A DNA stretch of 31,976 nucleotides from CAWVWF01 sp963933885 (GCA_963933885.1 CAWVWF010000014.1:1-31976), one strand, 5' to 3'. Shown: positions 1 to 9,055, counted from the first letter of the stretch. The notes: generated by a model not told the origin, from the sequence alone. Numbers and translations: made by a program.

Positions 1-1872
1 ACACAACTGTACAAATTACCTTCTGAAAATGAAATAGAAGCCATCTTAGATCAGAACAGTGAAAACATAAAGGAACAGTTGAGTAGTAATTTGGATAAGG
101 CTAAAGAGCTTCAAAAGGATTTCAATGAAATTAAAAAAATGTTGCTTGAAAAACCGAATATGAATTGGAGTGACAAGGAAAAGGTTGAACAATTTCTAAA
201 AAATCAAAAAGCATTCGAAAAAGAAATTCAAAAACTGAATTTCGAAAATCAAAAAAATAACTTTCAAAGAGAGCAGCTTTCTCCTCAAGAAGAGCAAATC
301 CTTCAAAAACAAGAACAAATTAACAAGTTGTTCGAGCAATTAATGGATGAAGAAACCCAAAAGCTTTATGATGAACTTGAGCGATTAATGGAAGAGTATA
401 ATAAAGAAGACACTGAAGAGGTGCTTGAAAAAATAGACCTTAGCAACGAAGAGCTTGAAAAAGAACTTGACAGAACATTAGAACTTTATAAGCAAATGGA
501 ATTCGAGCAAAAGCTTGAAGAATCAATTAAAAAGCTTGAAGAGTTAAGTAAAAAGCAAGAAGAACTAGCAAAAGAAACAAAGGAAAATAAAGAAGCGAAA
601 CCTGAGGAACTTTCAAAAAAACAAGAAGAATTAGCAAAAGAGTTTAAAGAAGTTCAAAAAGACATTGAAAAATTAAAAGAGAAAAATGAAGAGCTTGAGA
701 AAAAACGTTCCATTGATGAAATGAAGGAAGAGCAAGATGCTATAAAGGAAAATCAAGAAAAAAGTAAAGAACAATTAGATCAAGGTAAAAAAAGTAAAGC
801 GTCTAAAAGTCAGAAAAAAGCAGCAGAGCAAATGAAAAAAATGGCTCAAGCCATGAAGAAAATGCAACAAAAAATGCAGTCTGATCAACAAATGGAAGAC
901 ATTAACTCTTTAAGACAAATACTTGAAAACCTCATAACCCTTTCTGTTGAGCAAGAGGAATTGATGCAGATATTTAAGAAAACAAACAGATACGACCCAC
1001 AATTTGTAAAGCTGTCAAAGAAACAAGGAGACTTAAAGGCTGGTGCAAAAATTATTGAAGATAGCCTCCTCGCTTTATCCAAAAGACAAATAGCACTAGA
1101 GTCTATTATAAACCGCGAAATATTAGAGATTAATTATAACATGGATAAGTCCATAGATTACTTGAGAGAACGTCACATATCGTCTGCAAATAGAAACCAG
1201 CAGTTAATTATGACTTCTTCAAACAATCTAGCACTGATTTTAGACGAATCTCTTCAGAATATGCAAAATCAAATGAAGAAAAATCAAACTGGAAATTCAT
1301 CTTGTAATAAACCTGGCGGTAAACCAAACGGTATGAAAAGCGCAAAGAAAATGCAAGAAATGCTAAACAAACAACTCCAGAAGATGAAAAAAGAAATGGA
1401 GGGCGGAAAGCAAAAAGGAAAAAATGGTAAGAAAGGAAAAGGTGGTATGGCCAAGGGTTTAGCAAAAATGGCTGCAGAACAAAACGCTATAAAAGAACAG
1501 TTAAGAAAGATTAACGAGAATCAAAAAAAACAAGGTAAGGGTGGTATAGGTGAATTGGATAACCTACAAAAAGATATGGAAGAAACTGAACGTGATATCC
1601 TTAACAAAAACATAACAAGAGAGACAATAAAGCGTCAGGAAAATATAATGACAAAACTTTTAGAGGCTGATAAAGCACTAAGAGAAAGAGAGTTCGATGA
1701 TAAAAGAGAGTCTAAAAAAGGGAAAAACACATTTAATCGTAACCCATCCGAATTCTCTCCGTATAGATTTATCGAATTAGATGCAAAGGATCAGTTAAAA
1801 TCTGTACCACCAACATTTAATTTGTACTATAAGAGGAAAATAAACGAATATTTTAATACATTTGACGAATAA
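1..1872 (+). CDS. DUF4175-family coiled-coil protein, 3' part
   Basis: The reading frame is open from base 1, so the gene begins upstream and only the C-terminal part (about 623 residues) is here; the TTG at 79 is not a real start. The product is extremely rich in Lys, Glu and Gln, with long heptad-like coiled coils over most of its length, a Met/Lys/Gly-rich low-complexity stretch in the middle (about 1260-1450 in DNA), and a more ordered tail ending in a Tyr- and Arg-containing segment. Large proteins of this kind (DUF4175), with N-terminal membrane helices, are known from Bacteroidota directly upstream of an HATPase gene, ybeY and mnmG, exactly the order seen here. Function is not established; a cell-envelope role is only an inference. 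The stop is 10 bp before the likely ATG of the next gene, suggesting co-transcription. Confidence 0.8.
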   Translation, partial: TQLYKLPSENEIEAILDQNSENIKEQLSSNLDKAKELQKDFNEIKKMLLEKPNMNWSDKEKVEQFLKNQKAFEKEIQKLNFENQKNNFQREQLSPQEEQILQKQEQINKLFEQLMDEETQKLYDELERLMEEYNKEDTEEVLEKIDLSNEELEKELDRTLELYKQMEFEQKLEESIKKLEELSKKQEELAKETKENKEAKPEELSKKQEELAKEFKEVQKDIEKLKEKNEELEKKRSIDEMKEEQDAIKENQEKSKEQLDQGKKSKASKSQKKAAEQMKKMAQAMKKMQQKMQSDQQMEDINSLRQILENLITLSVEQEELMQIFKKTNRYDPQFVKLSKKQGDLKAGAKIIEDSLLALSKRQIALESIINREILEINYNMDKSIDYLRERHISSANRNQQLIMTSSNNLALILDESLQNMQNQMKKNQTGNSSCNKPGGKPNGMKSAKKMQEMLNKQLQKMKKEMEGGKQKGKNGKKGKGGMAKGLAKMAAEQNAIKEQLRKINENQKKQGKGGIGELDNLQKDMEETERDILNKNITRETIKRQENIMTKLLEADKALREREFDDKRESKKGKNTFNRNPSEFSPYRFIELDAKDQLKSVPPTFNLYYKRKINEYFNTFDE

Positions 1873-1882
1873 TAAAATTAAA

Positions 1883-2338
1883 ATGGGACAAAGGATTTCT
1901 TTTCAGTCTAAAGCTGAAAATTTAAACGTTGTTGAGCAAATGATCAACGCGGTTTGTGAAGAGCACGAAGTTAATGAGGATTACTATGGTAACATACTAA
2001 TAGCTCTAACTGAAGCTGTGAATAACGCAATTCATCATGGTAATAAATCAAACCCTAGTAAAGAGGTTTCATTAGAGTTTATTTCTAGTGGTTCAACTTT
2101 ATCATTCCTGATTGAAGATGAAGGTCCAGGTTTCGATTATAATAACTTACCTGATCCAACAGATCCGCAAAACATTGAAAAACCACACGGTAGAGGTGTT
2201 TTCCTAATGAGGAACTTAGCTGATAGTATCGAGTTTTTAAACGACGGATCTAAAGTTAAAATGGATTTTAACCTTGATGATTCTTTATTAAAAGAAGTTC
2301 AAGAGGACAAAGAAAAAGAGAATAATGAAGCATCCTAG
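1883..2338 (+). CDS. Anti-sigma-type HATPase (RsbW/SpoIIAB-like ATP-binding protein)
   Basis: A 151-residue single-domain GHKL ATPase. The N box with a conserved Glu and Asn (TEAVNNAIHHG), the G1 box DEGPGF and the G2 box around HGRGVFLM are all visible, the pattern of the HATPase_c_2 family to which the anti-sigma kinases RsbW and SpoIIAB belong. There is no histidine phosphoacceptor domain, so it is not a classical sensor kinase. By homology it would bind ATP and possibly phosphorylate a Ser/Thr on an anti-anti-sigma partner; no such partner gene is visible. I chose ATG 1883; an in-frame TTG at 1862 would add seven residues and overlap the previous gene. The 3' end overlaps ybeY by 14 bp, so translation is probably coupled. 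The acidic/Lys tail after about residue 138 is low complexity. Confidence 0.85.
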   Translation: MGQRISFQSKAENLNVVEQMINAVCEEHEVNEDYYGNILIALTEAVNNAIHHGNKSNPSKEVSLEFISSGSTLSFLIEDEGPGFDYNNLPDPTDPQNIEKPHGRGVFLMRNLADSIEFLNDGSKVKMDFNLDDSLLKEVQEDKEKENNEAS

Positions 2339-2756
2339 TGAATTCGATTTTCACTCAGAAGACATTCAATTTATATTACATGAAAAGCCAGCTATTATTA
2401 GCTGGCTTTCTTTGTGTATAGAAACTGAGGACAGAACTCCGGGCGAAATTTCATATGTATTTTGTTCAGACGATTTCTTACATGAAATGAACGTTAAACA
2501 TTTAGATCACAATACTTTAACAGATATTATTACATTTGATTATTGTGAAGGTGATGAAATTATTGGCGAGATGTTCATCAGTATTGACAGAATAAAAGAC
2601 AATGCCGAAAAATTTAAAATCAGTTTCGATCATGAATTACATCGCGTAATGGTTCATGGTGTTTTACACTTATGTGGTTATATGGACAAAACTCCTGATG
2701 ATCAAAAAGTTATGAGTGAAAAAGAAGATTTTTACTTACATTTACGCAACTTCTAA
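2325..2756 (+). CDS. ybeY: Endoribonuclease YbeY (rRNA maturation factor)
   Basis: The 143-residue length and the C-terminal metal motif HGVLHLCGYMD (residues 111-121) identify the UPF0054/YbeY family, a metal-dependent RNase acting in 16S rRNA 3'-end maturation and ribosome quality control. His111 and His115 are the first two zinc ligands. The third position, His in most bacteria, is Asp121 here, a substitution I believe is common in Bacteroidota homologs. The segment LDHNTLTDIITFDY (60-73) is the other conserved block. The start overlaps the HATPase gene by 14 bp and mnmG begins 11 bp after the stop, so the three form one transcription unit. A strong 11-bp hairpin lies inside the gene (separate entry). 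Confidence 0.93.
   Translation: MKHPSEFDFHSEDIQFILHEKPAIISWLSLCIETEDRTPGEISYVFCSDDFLHEMNVKHLDHNTLTDIITFDYCEGDEIIGEMFISIDRIKDNAEKFKISFDHELHRVMVHGVLHLCGYMDKTPDDQKVMSEKEDFYLHLRNF
2384..2409 (+). other. Perfect 11-bp hairpin inside ybeY (attenuator-like)
   Basis: The sequence reads AAAGCCAGCTA, loop TTAT, TAGCTGGCTTT: an 11-bp perfect stem with a 4-base loop, followed by CTTTG. It lies about 60 bp into ybeY, in codons 20-29. The shape resembles an intrinsic terminator with a weak U tract. It could reduce readthrough into ybeY/mnmG or be a chance product of the coding sequence. Confidence 0.4.
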
Positions 2757-2767
2757 TACGTACAATT

Positions 2768-4633
2768 ATGTTTTTTAGAGAATACGAGGTGATAGTAGTT
2801 GGAGCAGGCCACGCTGGATGTGAAGCCGCTTACGCTGCAGCAAAGATGGGTTCGAAAGTATTATTAGTTACCCTAAACATGAATAACATAGCTCAGATGA
2901 GCTGTAATCCAGCCATGGGAGGTATTGCTAAAGGGCAAATAGTTAGAGAGATTGATGCTTTAGGTGGTATGTCAGGTATTGTTACTGATGAGACTATGAT
3001 TCAGTTCAAGATGCTAAATAAAAGTAAAGGACCTGCGATGTGGAGTCCAAGAGCTCAAAGTGATAGAATGATGTTTTCTGAATCATGGAGACTAAAGCTT
3101 GAAGGAAATAAAAATGTAGATTTTTGGCAAGACATGGTTACTGATGTTATTGTTAAAAACGACAAAATAATTGGAATAGAAACACAACTTGGAGTAAAGT
3201 TCGGAGCTAAGTCTGTTATCCTAACTAACGGTACTTTTTTAAATGGTTTAATACATATTGGAGAAAAGAACTTTGGTGGAGGAAGAGCAGCAGAAAGGTC
3301 TTCCGTTGGATTAACAGCTTCATTACTAAATTTAGGTTTTGAAAGTGGAAGAATGAAAACGGGTACACCTCCTAGAGTTGATGCTAGAAGTTTAGATTTC
3401 TCTAAAATGGAAGAACAAGGTGGTGATGAAAATCCTGCGAAATTCTCATATTTAGACACTAAAAATTTAACTAAACAAAGAAGTTGTTGGCTAACTTATA
3501 CCAACTCTGAAGTACACGATATACTTAAAACAGGGTTTGATAAATCTCCAATGTTCGCAGGAAGAATACAAGGATTAGGTCCAAGATATTGTCCATCAAT
3601 TGAAGATAAGATTGAACGTTTTGCACAAAGGGAAAGACATCAAATTTTTGTTGAACCTGAAGGATGGAATACTGTTGAAGTTTACGTAAATGGTTTTTCA
3701 ACTTCCTTACCAGAAGATGTTCAAAATAAAGCAATGCAAAAAATTGCTGGTTTTGAAAACGCAAAAATGTTTAGACCTGGTTATGCAATAGAGTATGATT
3801 TCTTTCCACCTACTCAGTTATCTCATTCATTAGAAACTAAAAATGTAGAAGGATTGTATTTTGCTGGTCAGATCAATGGAACTACAGGTTATGAAGAAGC
3901 TGCAGCACAAGGTTTACTTGCAGGAATAAATGCACACAGAAAAGTACACAAAGAAAAAGAAGTTGTACTTAAAAGAGACCAAGCTTATATTGGTGTTTTA
4001 ATAGATGATCTAATCACTAAAGGTACTGATGAACCATACAGAATGTTTACATCTAGAGCTGAGTATAGAATTCTTCTTCGACAAGATAATGCTGATGATA
4101 GGTTAACCCCTTTAGGTTATGAAATAGGATTAGCAGATAAAGAAAGACTAGATCTTGTAAAAGAAAAACAACAAGAAGTTAGTGAAATAATTGAAGGTTT
4201 TAAAGCTACTAGCGTTAAACCAGAAATTATTAATCCAATTTTAGAAAAAAATAAAAGCAGCTTAATTAAACAAAAAACTAAAGCAATTAATATAGTTTTA
4301 AGACCTCAGGTTAATATAGGTGATATGGTTTCGGACTCTAATGTTTCAAATATATTAGAAAACAAAAGGGCAGATTCAATTGAGCAAGCAGAGATTTTAA
4401 TGAAATATGAAGGTTATATCGCTAAAGAAAGGGATATGGCTAACAAACTTAAAAAGGTTGATTCTATAAAAATTAGAACTGATTTTGATTATAAACAAAT
4501 CAAGACATTATCTTCTGAAGCTATAATTAAGTTAAGCCAAGTTCAACCTACAACTTTAGGGCAGGCAAGTAGAATATCTGGTGTTAATCCTTCAGATATT
4601 TCTAGTATTATGATATTTTTAGAAAAATCATAA
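2768..4633 (+). CDS. mnmG: tRNA uridine-5-carboxymethylaminomethyl modification enzyme MnmG (GidA)
   Basis: A full-length 621-residue flavoprotein. The FAD-binding Rossmann motif GAGHAG is at residues 12-17, followed by the family blocks MSCNPAMGGIAKG (about 44-56) and the C-terminal FAD contact region YEEAAAQGLLAGINAHR, with the helical MnmE/tRNA-binding tail at the end. With MnmE it installs the cmnm5 group at U34 of tRNAs, using FAD and methylenetetrahydrofolate. The start ATG is 11 bp after the ybeY stop. Two parS palindromes follow the stop directly, and mnmG (gidA) is a known neighbour of replication origins and par loci in many bacteria, in agreement with an origin-proximal position here. 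Confidence 0.97.
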   Translation: MFFREYEVIVVGAGHAGCEAAYAAAKMGSKVLLVTLNMNNIAQMSCNPAMGGIAKGQIVREIDALGGMSGIVTDETMIQFKMLNKSKGPAMWSPRAQSDRMMFSESWRLKLEGNKNVDFWQDMVTDVIVKNDKIIGIETQLGVKFGAKSVILTNGTFLNGLIHIGEKNFGGGRAAERSSVGLTASLLNLGFESGRMKTGTPPRVDARSLDFSKMEEQGGDENPAKFSYLDTKNLTKQRSCWLTYTNSEVHDILKTGFDKSPMFAGRIQGLGPRYCPSIEDKIERFAQRERHQIFVEPEGWNTVEVYVNGFSTSLPEDVQNKAMQKIAGFENAKMFRPGYAIEYDFFPPTQLSHSLETKNVEGLYFAGQINGTTGYEEAAAQGLLAGINAHRKVHKEKEVVLKRDQAYIGVLIDDLITKGTDEPYRMFTSRAEYRILLRQDNADDRLTPLGYEIGLADKERLDLVKEKQQEVSEIIEGFKATSVKPEIINPILEKNKSSLIKQKTKAINIVLRPQVNIGDMVSDSNVSNILENKRADSIEQAEILMKYEGYIAKERDMANKLKKVDSIKIRTDFDYKQIKTLSSEAIIKLSQVQPTTLGQASRISGVNPSDISSIMIFLEKS

Positions 4634-4634
4634 T

Positions 4635-4650
4635 TGTTTCACGTGAAACA
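4635..4650. promoter_or_regulatory. parS site 1 (ParB binding site)
   Basis: TGTTTCACGTGAAACA is a perfect 16-bp palindrome identical to the widely conserved chromosomal parS consensus bound by ParB. It lies between the mnmG stop and the next gene, in non-coding DNA. It nucleates the partition complex and SMC loading in characterised bacteria. Confidence 0.9.
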
Positions 4651-4668
4651 TTTGATTTAAAAGAATAC

Positions 4669-4684
4669 TGTTCCACGTGGAACA
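4669..4684. promoter_or_regulatory. parS site 2 (ParB binding site)
   Basis: TGTTCCACGTGGAACA is a second perfect 16-bp palindrome. It differs from the first only at the symmetric positions 5 and 12 (T/A to C/G), so the change is compensated on both arms. The centres are 34 bp apart. The start codon of the helix-turn-helix gene is only 12 bp downstream. Confidence 0.88.
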
Positions 4685-4696
4685 AAACTAATTATT

Positions 4697-5713
4697 ATGA
4701 AAATAGATTATAATGAAGTACAAGAAAAACTACTTCAAAAAGTTAACGACAAAACAGATAAAAAACTAGTCGACGTATTATCTGATGTGCTAAATATAAG
4801 TGATGATAGTTCATACAGAAGAATAAGAAAAGAAAAAATATTAACGCTAGATGAAATATTGATTTTATGCACGAAATTCAATATTTCATTCGATGAAACT
4901 ATAGGTGAATCAAAAAACAATATAGTAGCATTTTCCTTTAATTTTAAGGATTCAAATTATGACTTTCAAGAATATCTATCAACAGTTATAACTCAACTTA
5001 ACAGGGTAAAAAAAGACAATGGTACAATGTACTATTCTGCAAAGGATATCCCTGTATTTCATTTCTTTCAATCCAAAGAACTTACTGCATTCAAAATATA
5101 TTATTGGTTAAAAACAATGTCCAATTCCAAGACAGAATTAACAAATAAGAAATTTGATTTTAATATGATTCCAGCAGAAATACAATCTGTAGCAAAACAA
5201 ATTTACACAAGTTATGCACAGGTAAAATCGCATGAAATATGGAACTATGAAACAATTCATAGTACAATAAATCAAATAACATATTATAAAGATTTAGGTT
5301 ACATCAACGCAGAACAAGCAGTAATACTCTTTGATAAACTAGAAGAACTTCTTAAGCACCTACAAGAAGAAATAGAATGTGAATACAAATACCATATTGG
5401 AAATAAATCAATTGGTACGGAACCAAATTTTAAGTTTTACTACAATGAAATAATAACTGCAGATAATTCAATCTATGCAGAATATGGTAATATAAAGGAA
5501 TCATTCAAACCACATATAGTATTAAACTATATGACAACCAATAATTCTCAATACTGCGATTATATAAAATCAATATTTGAAAGCGTTATTCAAAAAAGTA
5601 CATTAATAAGCGGAGTAAATGAAAAAGACAGAAGAATGTTTTTTAATTACAACTACAAAAAAATTATTAGAGCAAAACAAAAAATAGAATTCGAAGACGA
5701 TGATGAATATTAA
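4697..5713 (+). CDS. Helix-turn-helix protein of Bacteroidota type, function unknown
   Basis: 338 residues with no signal peptide or membrane segment. The N-terminal 70 residues, with the conserved block SDDSSYRRIRKEKILTLDEI (about 35-54) followed by LILCTKFNISFDE, are typical of a Bacteroidota family of putative XRE/BetR-like DNA-binding regulators. The rest (about 75-338) is an alpha-helical domain without a motif I recognise; it ends in an acidic EFEDDDEY tail. The gene starts immediately behind two parS sites, so its promoter must overlap or lie upstream of them, and bound ParB could affect its expression. It runs tail-to-tail with uvrC, 27 bp apart. DNA binding is inferred from the family pattern only; a role in segregation is untested. 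Confidence 0.7.
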   Translation: MKIDYNEVQEKLLQKVNDKTDKKLVDVLSDVLNISDDSSYRRIRKEKILTLDEILILCTKFNISFDETIGESKNNIVAFSFNFKDSNYDFQEYLSTVITQLNRVKKDNGTMYYSAKDIPVFHFFQSKELTAFKIYYWLKTMSNSKTELTNKKFDFNMIPAEIQSVAKQIYTSYAQVKSHEIWNYETIHSTINQITYYKDLGYINAEQAVILFDKLEELLKHLQEEIECEYKYHIGNKSIGTEPNFKFYYNEIITADNSIYAEYGNIKESFKPHIVLNYMTTNNSQYCDYIKSIFESVIQKSTLISGVNEKDRRMFFNYNYKKIIRAKQKIEFEDDDEY

Positions 5714-5740
5714 TTTATAATACAAAAAATTACAAATAAA

Positions 5741-7537
5741 TCATTTTTTCTCAGAAAAATAATTAAAAACTAACCTAGCGCGTGATTTACCAACACAACT
5801 TTCTAGCTCCGGCAAAGAACTATCTATAATTGTTTTAACACTCTTAAATCTCATTAAAAGAAGTCTTTTTGAAGCTTCACCAACACCTCTAATATTATCT
5901 AACTCAGAAATCGTCATACTTTTACTTCTTCTGTTCCTGTGATGAGTAATTCCAAAACGGTGAGCTTCATTTCTAAGATGTTGAATAACTTTCAAACACT
6001 CACTCCTTTTATCAAGATATATCGGGAACTGATCACCTGGAAAGAAAATCTCTTCAAGACGTTTAGCAATTCCAACAATTGCTATTTTACCCATCAGCCC
6101 TAACTCGTCCAAAGCCTTAACAGAAGAACTTAATTGACCCTTACCACCATCAATAATAATTAATTGAGGCAATGGTTGATTTTCCTTTAACAATCTACTA
6201 TATCTTCTACCCAAAGCTTCTTCCATAGAAGCAAAATCATCAGGACCTTCAACAGTTTTAATATTAAAATGGCGATAATCTTTTTTACTTGGCTTACCAT
6301 TTTTAAATACAACACATGCACTTACAGGATGAGTACCTTGAATATTACTATTATCAAAACATTCTATATGAACAGGCAATTCTGAAAGATGTAACTTTTC
6401 TTTCATTTCCTTTAATACTCTAACGTAAGAATCATCTTTCTTTTTAATTTTTAAACTATTCTTTTCAAGCGCAAAATATTTAGCGTTACGAGAAGAAAGG
6501 TCTAGCAACTTTTTCTTATCTCCGCGTTCAGGATTACTAACAATCAAACCGGGAACTTTTACATTATGAGAACACAAAATTTGCTTATTGATTGAACTAA
6601 ATCGAACCCTTAGTTCCGTAATAGCATGAATTAAAACATCTTCATTACTTTCATCCAACTTAGGATTAACCTCAACAGTATAACCTTGAATAATAGCACC
6701 ATTCAATACCTTAAAATAATTAACAAAATAACCATTTTCTGATACAAATAAACTAAATACATCTATATTCGAAATTGAAGGATTTACAACAGTCGATCTA
6801 GATTGATAACTATCCAATTGAATAATTTTCTGCTTAATCTCATCAGCCTTTTCAAATTCCAAATTAGAGGAATATTCAATCATAATATCTTTTAAATACT
6901 TTAAAACAGTTTTAGTATTTCCTTTTAAAATATTTTTAATCTGATCAATTTTCAAATTATACTCTTCTTCTAATTCTAAACCTTCACAAGCACCCTTACA
7001 ATTACCAATATGATACTCCAAACAAACATTATGTTTTCCATTGTCAATATTAGATGCTGACAAATCGAAATTACAATTTCTTAATGGAAACAATTTATGA
7101 ATCAAATCCAACAAAGTACCAACCATTTTTCCGGAAGTATACGGACCAAAATAATCACTGCCATCTTTAATCATTCTACGCGTAGTAATAACACGGGGAA
7201 ATCTTTCATTCTTAATACAAATCCAAGGATAAGTTTTATCATCCTTTAAAAGAATATTATAAGGCGGCCTGTACTTTTTAATTAGATTATTTTCTAGAAG
7301 TAAAGCATCTTGTTCGGTTTCAACAATAATAAATTTAATGTTAACAATTTTGTTAACTAGTACTTTAGTTTTCCCAAATTGATTGCCATTAAAATAGCTT
7401 CTCACCCTATTTTTTAAATTCTTAGCCTTTCCAACATAGAGAATATCTCCATTCAAATCAAAATATTGATATACACCAGGATCACTAGGTAACCCCTTAA
7501 GAATAAGTAAAATATGATTTGAAAAAACCTTAGACAT
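5741..7537 (-). CDS. uvrC: Excinuclease ABC subunit C
   Basis: A 598-residue UvrC. The N-terminal GIY-YIG nuclease domain is clear (LPSDPGVYQYF about residues 16-26, then DILYVGKAKNLKNRV), followed by the Cys-containing linker, the UVR motif (FEKADEIKQKI), the RNase H-like C-terminal nuclease block (HIECFDNSNIQGTHPVSACVVF, IIIDGGKGQL) and the terminal helix-hairpin-helix repeats (LDNIRGVGEASKRLL). It makes the dual incisions flanking DNA lesions in nucleotide excision repair with UvrA and UvrB. I prefer the ATG at 7537; the longer frame begins at a TTG and adds eight hydrophobic residues. It is transcribed divergently from the chitinase-like gene. Confidence 0.95.
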   Translation of the reverse strand: MSKVFSNHILLILKGLPSDPGVYQYFDLNGDILYVGKAKNLKNRVRSYFNGNQFGKTKVLVNKIVNIKFIIVETEQDALLLENNLIKKYRPPYNILLKDDKTYPWICIKNERFPRVITTRRMIKDGSDYFGPYTSGKMVGTLLDLIHKLFPLRNCNFDLSASNIDNGKHNVCLEYHIGNCKGACEGLELEEEYNLKIDQIKNILKGNTKTVLKYLKDIMIEYSSNLEFEKADEIKQKIIQLDSYQSRSTVVNPSISNIDVFSLFVSENGYFVNYFKVLNGAIIQGYTVEVNPKLDESNEDVLIHAITELRVRFSSINKQILCSHNVKVPGLIVSNPERGDKKKLLDLSSRNAKYFALEKNSLKIKKKDDSYVRVLKEMKEKLHLSELPVHIECFDNSNIQGTHPVSACVVFKNGKPSKKDYRHFNIKTVEGPDDFASMEEALGRRYSRLLKENQPLPQLIIIDGGKGQLSSSVKALDELGLMGKIAIVGIAKRLEEIFFPGDQFPIYLDKRSECLKVIQHLRNEAHRFGITHHRNRRSKSMTISELDNIRGVGEASKRLLLMRFKSVKTIIDSSLPELESCVGKSRARLVFNYFSEKK

Positions 7538-7626
7538 TAATAAGACATATACAAGAAACAAAAATTAAAACACCACAATAAATTATAATCACTAACTTAA
7601 TAGAGTAACCCTAATCCTATAAAGAT

Positions 7627-8952
7627 ATGAAAATATTAAAGTCAATTAAACTACTACTTATTATCGGAATTATTATAAGCACAACAGCCAAGGCACAACT
7701 GCCCGATAAAGTTTTAGTAGGTTACTGGTATAATTGGGCTAATCTAAGAGTTAAAGATGTTGATACAAGATACAACGTTATATGTTTATCATTCCTAGAG
7801 GCAGATAAAAATGGGTTAACGGATGATAACACAATTAACGATTTAGAATTTAGTATTAATTCATCTCGAAAGGCAAATCTAAAAAATGATATACCAATAG
7901 CTCAATCACAAGGAAAAAAAGTACTAATAAGTATTGGAGGAGCAAACGGATCATTTCAATTAAAATCAATTACTGACAAGAATACATACGTATCAAAAGT
8001 AAAATCTTTTATAACAGAATATAAAGTAGATGGAATAGATATAGATATTGAAAGAGGCGTTTATATATGTCATACAGGAACACAATCAATGACAAATGCT
8101 GTATCACATATTCAATATTTAATAGATGGTACCAAAGAATTATTAACATGGTATCAGGCAACATATAACAAGAAAATGATTTTAACTACAGCACCTGAAG
8201 TATCGTATACTGTAGGAGGAATGTCACCATGGAATCCGTGTAATGGTGTTTTTTTACCTTTTATAGAACAATTAAAAAACGATATAGATTTGTTGATGAT
8301 TCAATTATATAATTCAGGATCAATATACTCTATACCAGGATATTCATCGTCAAATTCAACCGAATATGCAGATGGTACAGCTGATTTTATTGTAGTAGCA
8401 ATAGAGGCAGCAATAGAAGGTTTTACACCAAAAAACACTAAAATATCCGGTAATTACTCTGGTTTACCAGCGAGCAAAATAGCAGTAGCATTACCAACAT
8501 GTACAAACCTTACAGATTTAAAACAAGCCGTAAACTATTTAAAAGGAACTGGTCCAAAAGCTGGAAATTATACACTTAACAATTCATATCCTAATTTAAG
8601 AGGATTAATGACTTGGAGTATTAATAAAGATCAAGAATCAGGTTGCGGTGGATCCTACGCTTATGCACAAGCATTTGAAGATATTTATGGAACCATAGAT
8701 AATTTTAATGCAATAGAAAATATCCATTATAAAAAACTAAACCTATATCCAAATCCAGCGATGAATCAAATAACAATTGATTCAAAAGAATTAATTGGAG
8801 AAATATTAACCATTAATGATTTTAACGGAAGAATAGTAAAAACGCAACAAGTTACAAATTCAAATACAATCATTAATATTAGTAAATTATCAAATGGATT
8901 TTATACAATAAAATCATCCGTATTTGTAGGTAAATTAATAGTTAAAAAATAG
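7627..8952 (+). CDS. Secreted GH18 chitinase-like glycoside hydrolase with T9SS sorting domain
   Basis: 441 residues. A signal peptide spans about 1-23 (cut after AKA). The GH18 barrel runs to about 360 and shows the substrate-site motif SIGG (102-105), the catalytic signature DGIDIDIE (135-142, acid/base Glu142) and MIQLYNS (224-230, in place of the usual MxYD). This family hydrolyses chitin or related GlcNAc polymers by substrate-assisted catalysis. The last 75 residues (LNLYPNPAMNQITID through GKLIVKK) form a type-A T9SS C-terminal domain, so the enzyme is expected to cross the outer membrane and be cleaved at the surface. It is monocistronic: divergent from uvrC and followed by a strong terminator. 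The exact substrate is inferred; endo-GlcNAc hydrolases share the fold. Confidence 0.9.
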   Translation: MKILKSIKLLLIIGIIISTTAKAQLPDKVLVGYWYNWANLRVKDVDTRYNVICLSFLEADKNGLTDDNTINDLEFSINSSRKANLKNDIPIAQSQGKKVLISIGGANGSFQLKSITDKNTYVSKVKSFITEYKVDGIDIDIERGVYICHTGTQSMTNAVSHIQYLIDGTKELLTWYQATYNKKMILTTAPEVSYTVGGMSPWNPCNGVFLPFIEQLKNDIDLLMIQLYNSGSIYSIPGYSSSNSTEYADGTADFIVVAIEAAIEGFTPKNTKISGNYSGLPASKIAVALPTCTNLTDLKQAVNYLKGTGPKAGNYTLNNSYPNLRGLMTWSINKDQESGCGGSYAYAQAFEDIYGTIDNFNAIENIHYKKLNLYPNPAMNQITIDSKELIGEILTINDFNGRIVKTQQVTNSNTIINISKLSNGFYTIKSSVFVGKLIVKK

Positions 8953-8970
8953 GGTTAATATAACTTATAC

Positions 8971-9007
8971 AAATGCGACTGATCATTGATTAGTCGCATT
9001 TTTTTTT
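8971..9007 (+). terminator. Rho-independent terminator after the GH18 gene
   Basis: AATGCGACT pairs perfectly with AGTCGCATT around an inner GATC/GATT extension with a three-base loop, giving about 13 bp with one G-U pair, followed by a run of nine T (8999-9007). It lies 19 bp after the stop of the chitinase-like gene and isolates it from the following dioxygenase gene. Confidence 0.88.
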
Positions 9008-9047
9008 AAAACTAATTAAAATCAGGTAATTCAATTTTAATAATTAG

Positions 9048-9055
9048 TAAATTTG
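9048..9055 (+). promoter_or_regulatory. Possible -7 promoter element for the dioxygenase gene
   Basis: TAAATTTG matches the Bacteroidota housekeeping -7 consensus TAnnTTTG and lies 16 nt before the ATG at 9072, right after the preceding terminator. I see no clear TTTG element at the -33 distance. Confidence 0.4.

Noticed and set aside
1208..1465. 85-codon minus-strand frame, Phe/Leu-rich
   Set aside because: Antisense of the Lys-rich DUF4175 coiled coil, which yields Phe/Leu codons automatically.
3055..3459. 134-codon minus-strand frame within mnmG
   Set aside because: Shadow of the conserved mnmG coding sequence; no independent start context or protein features.
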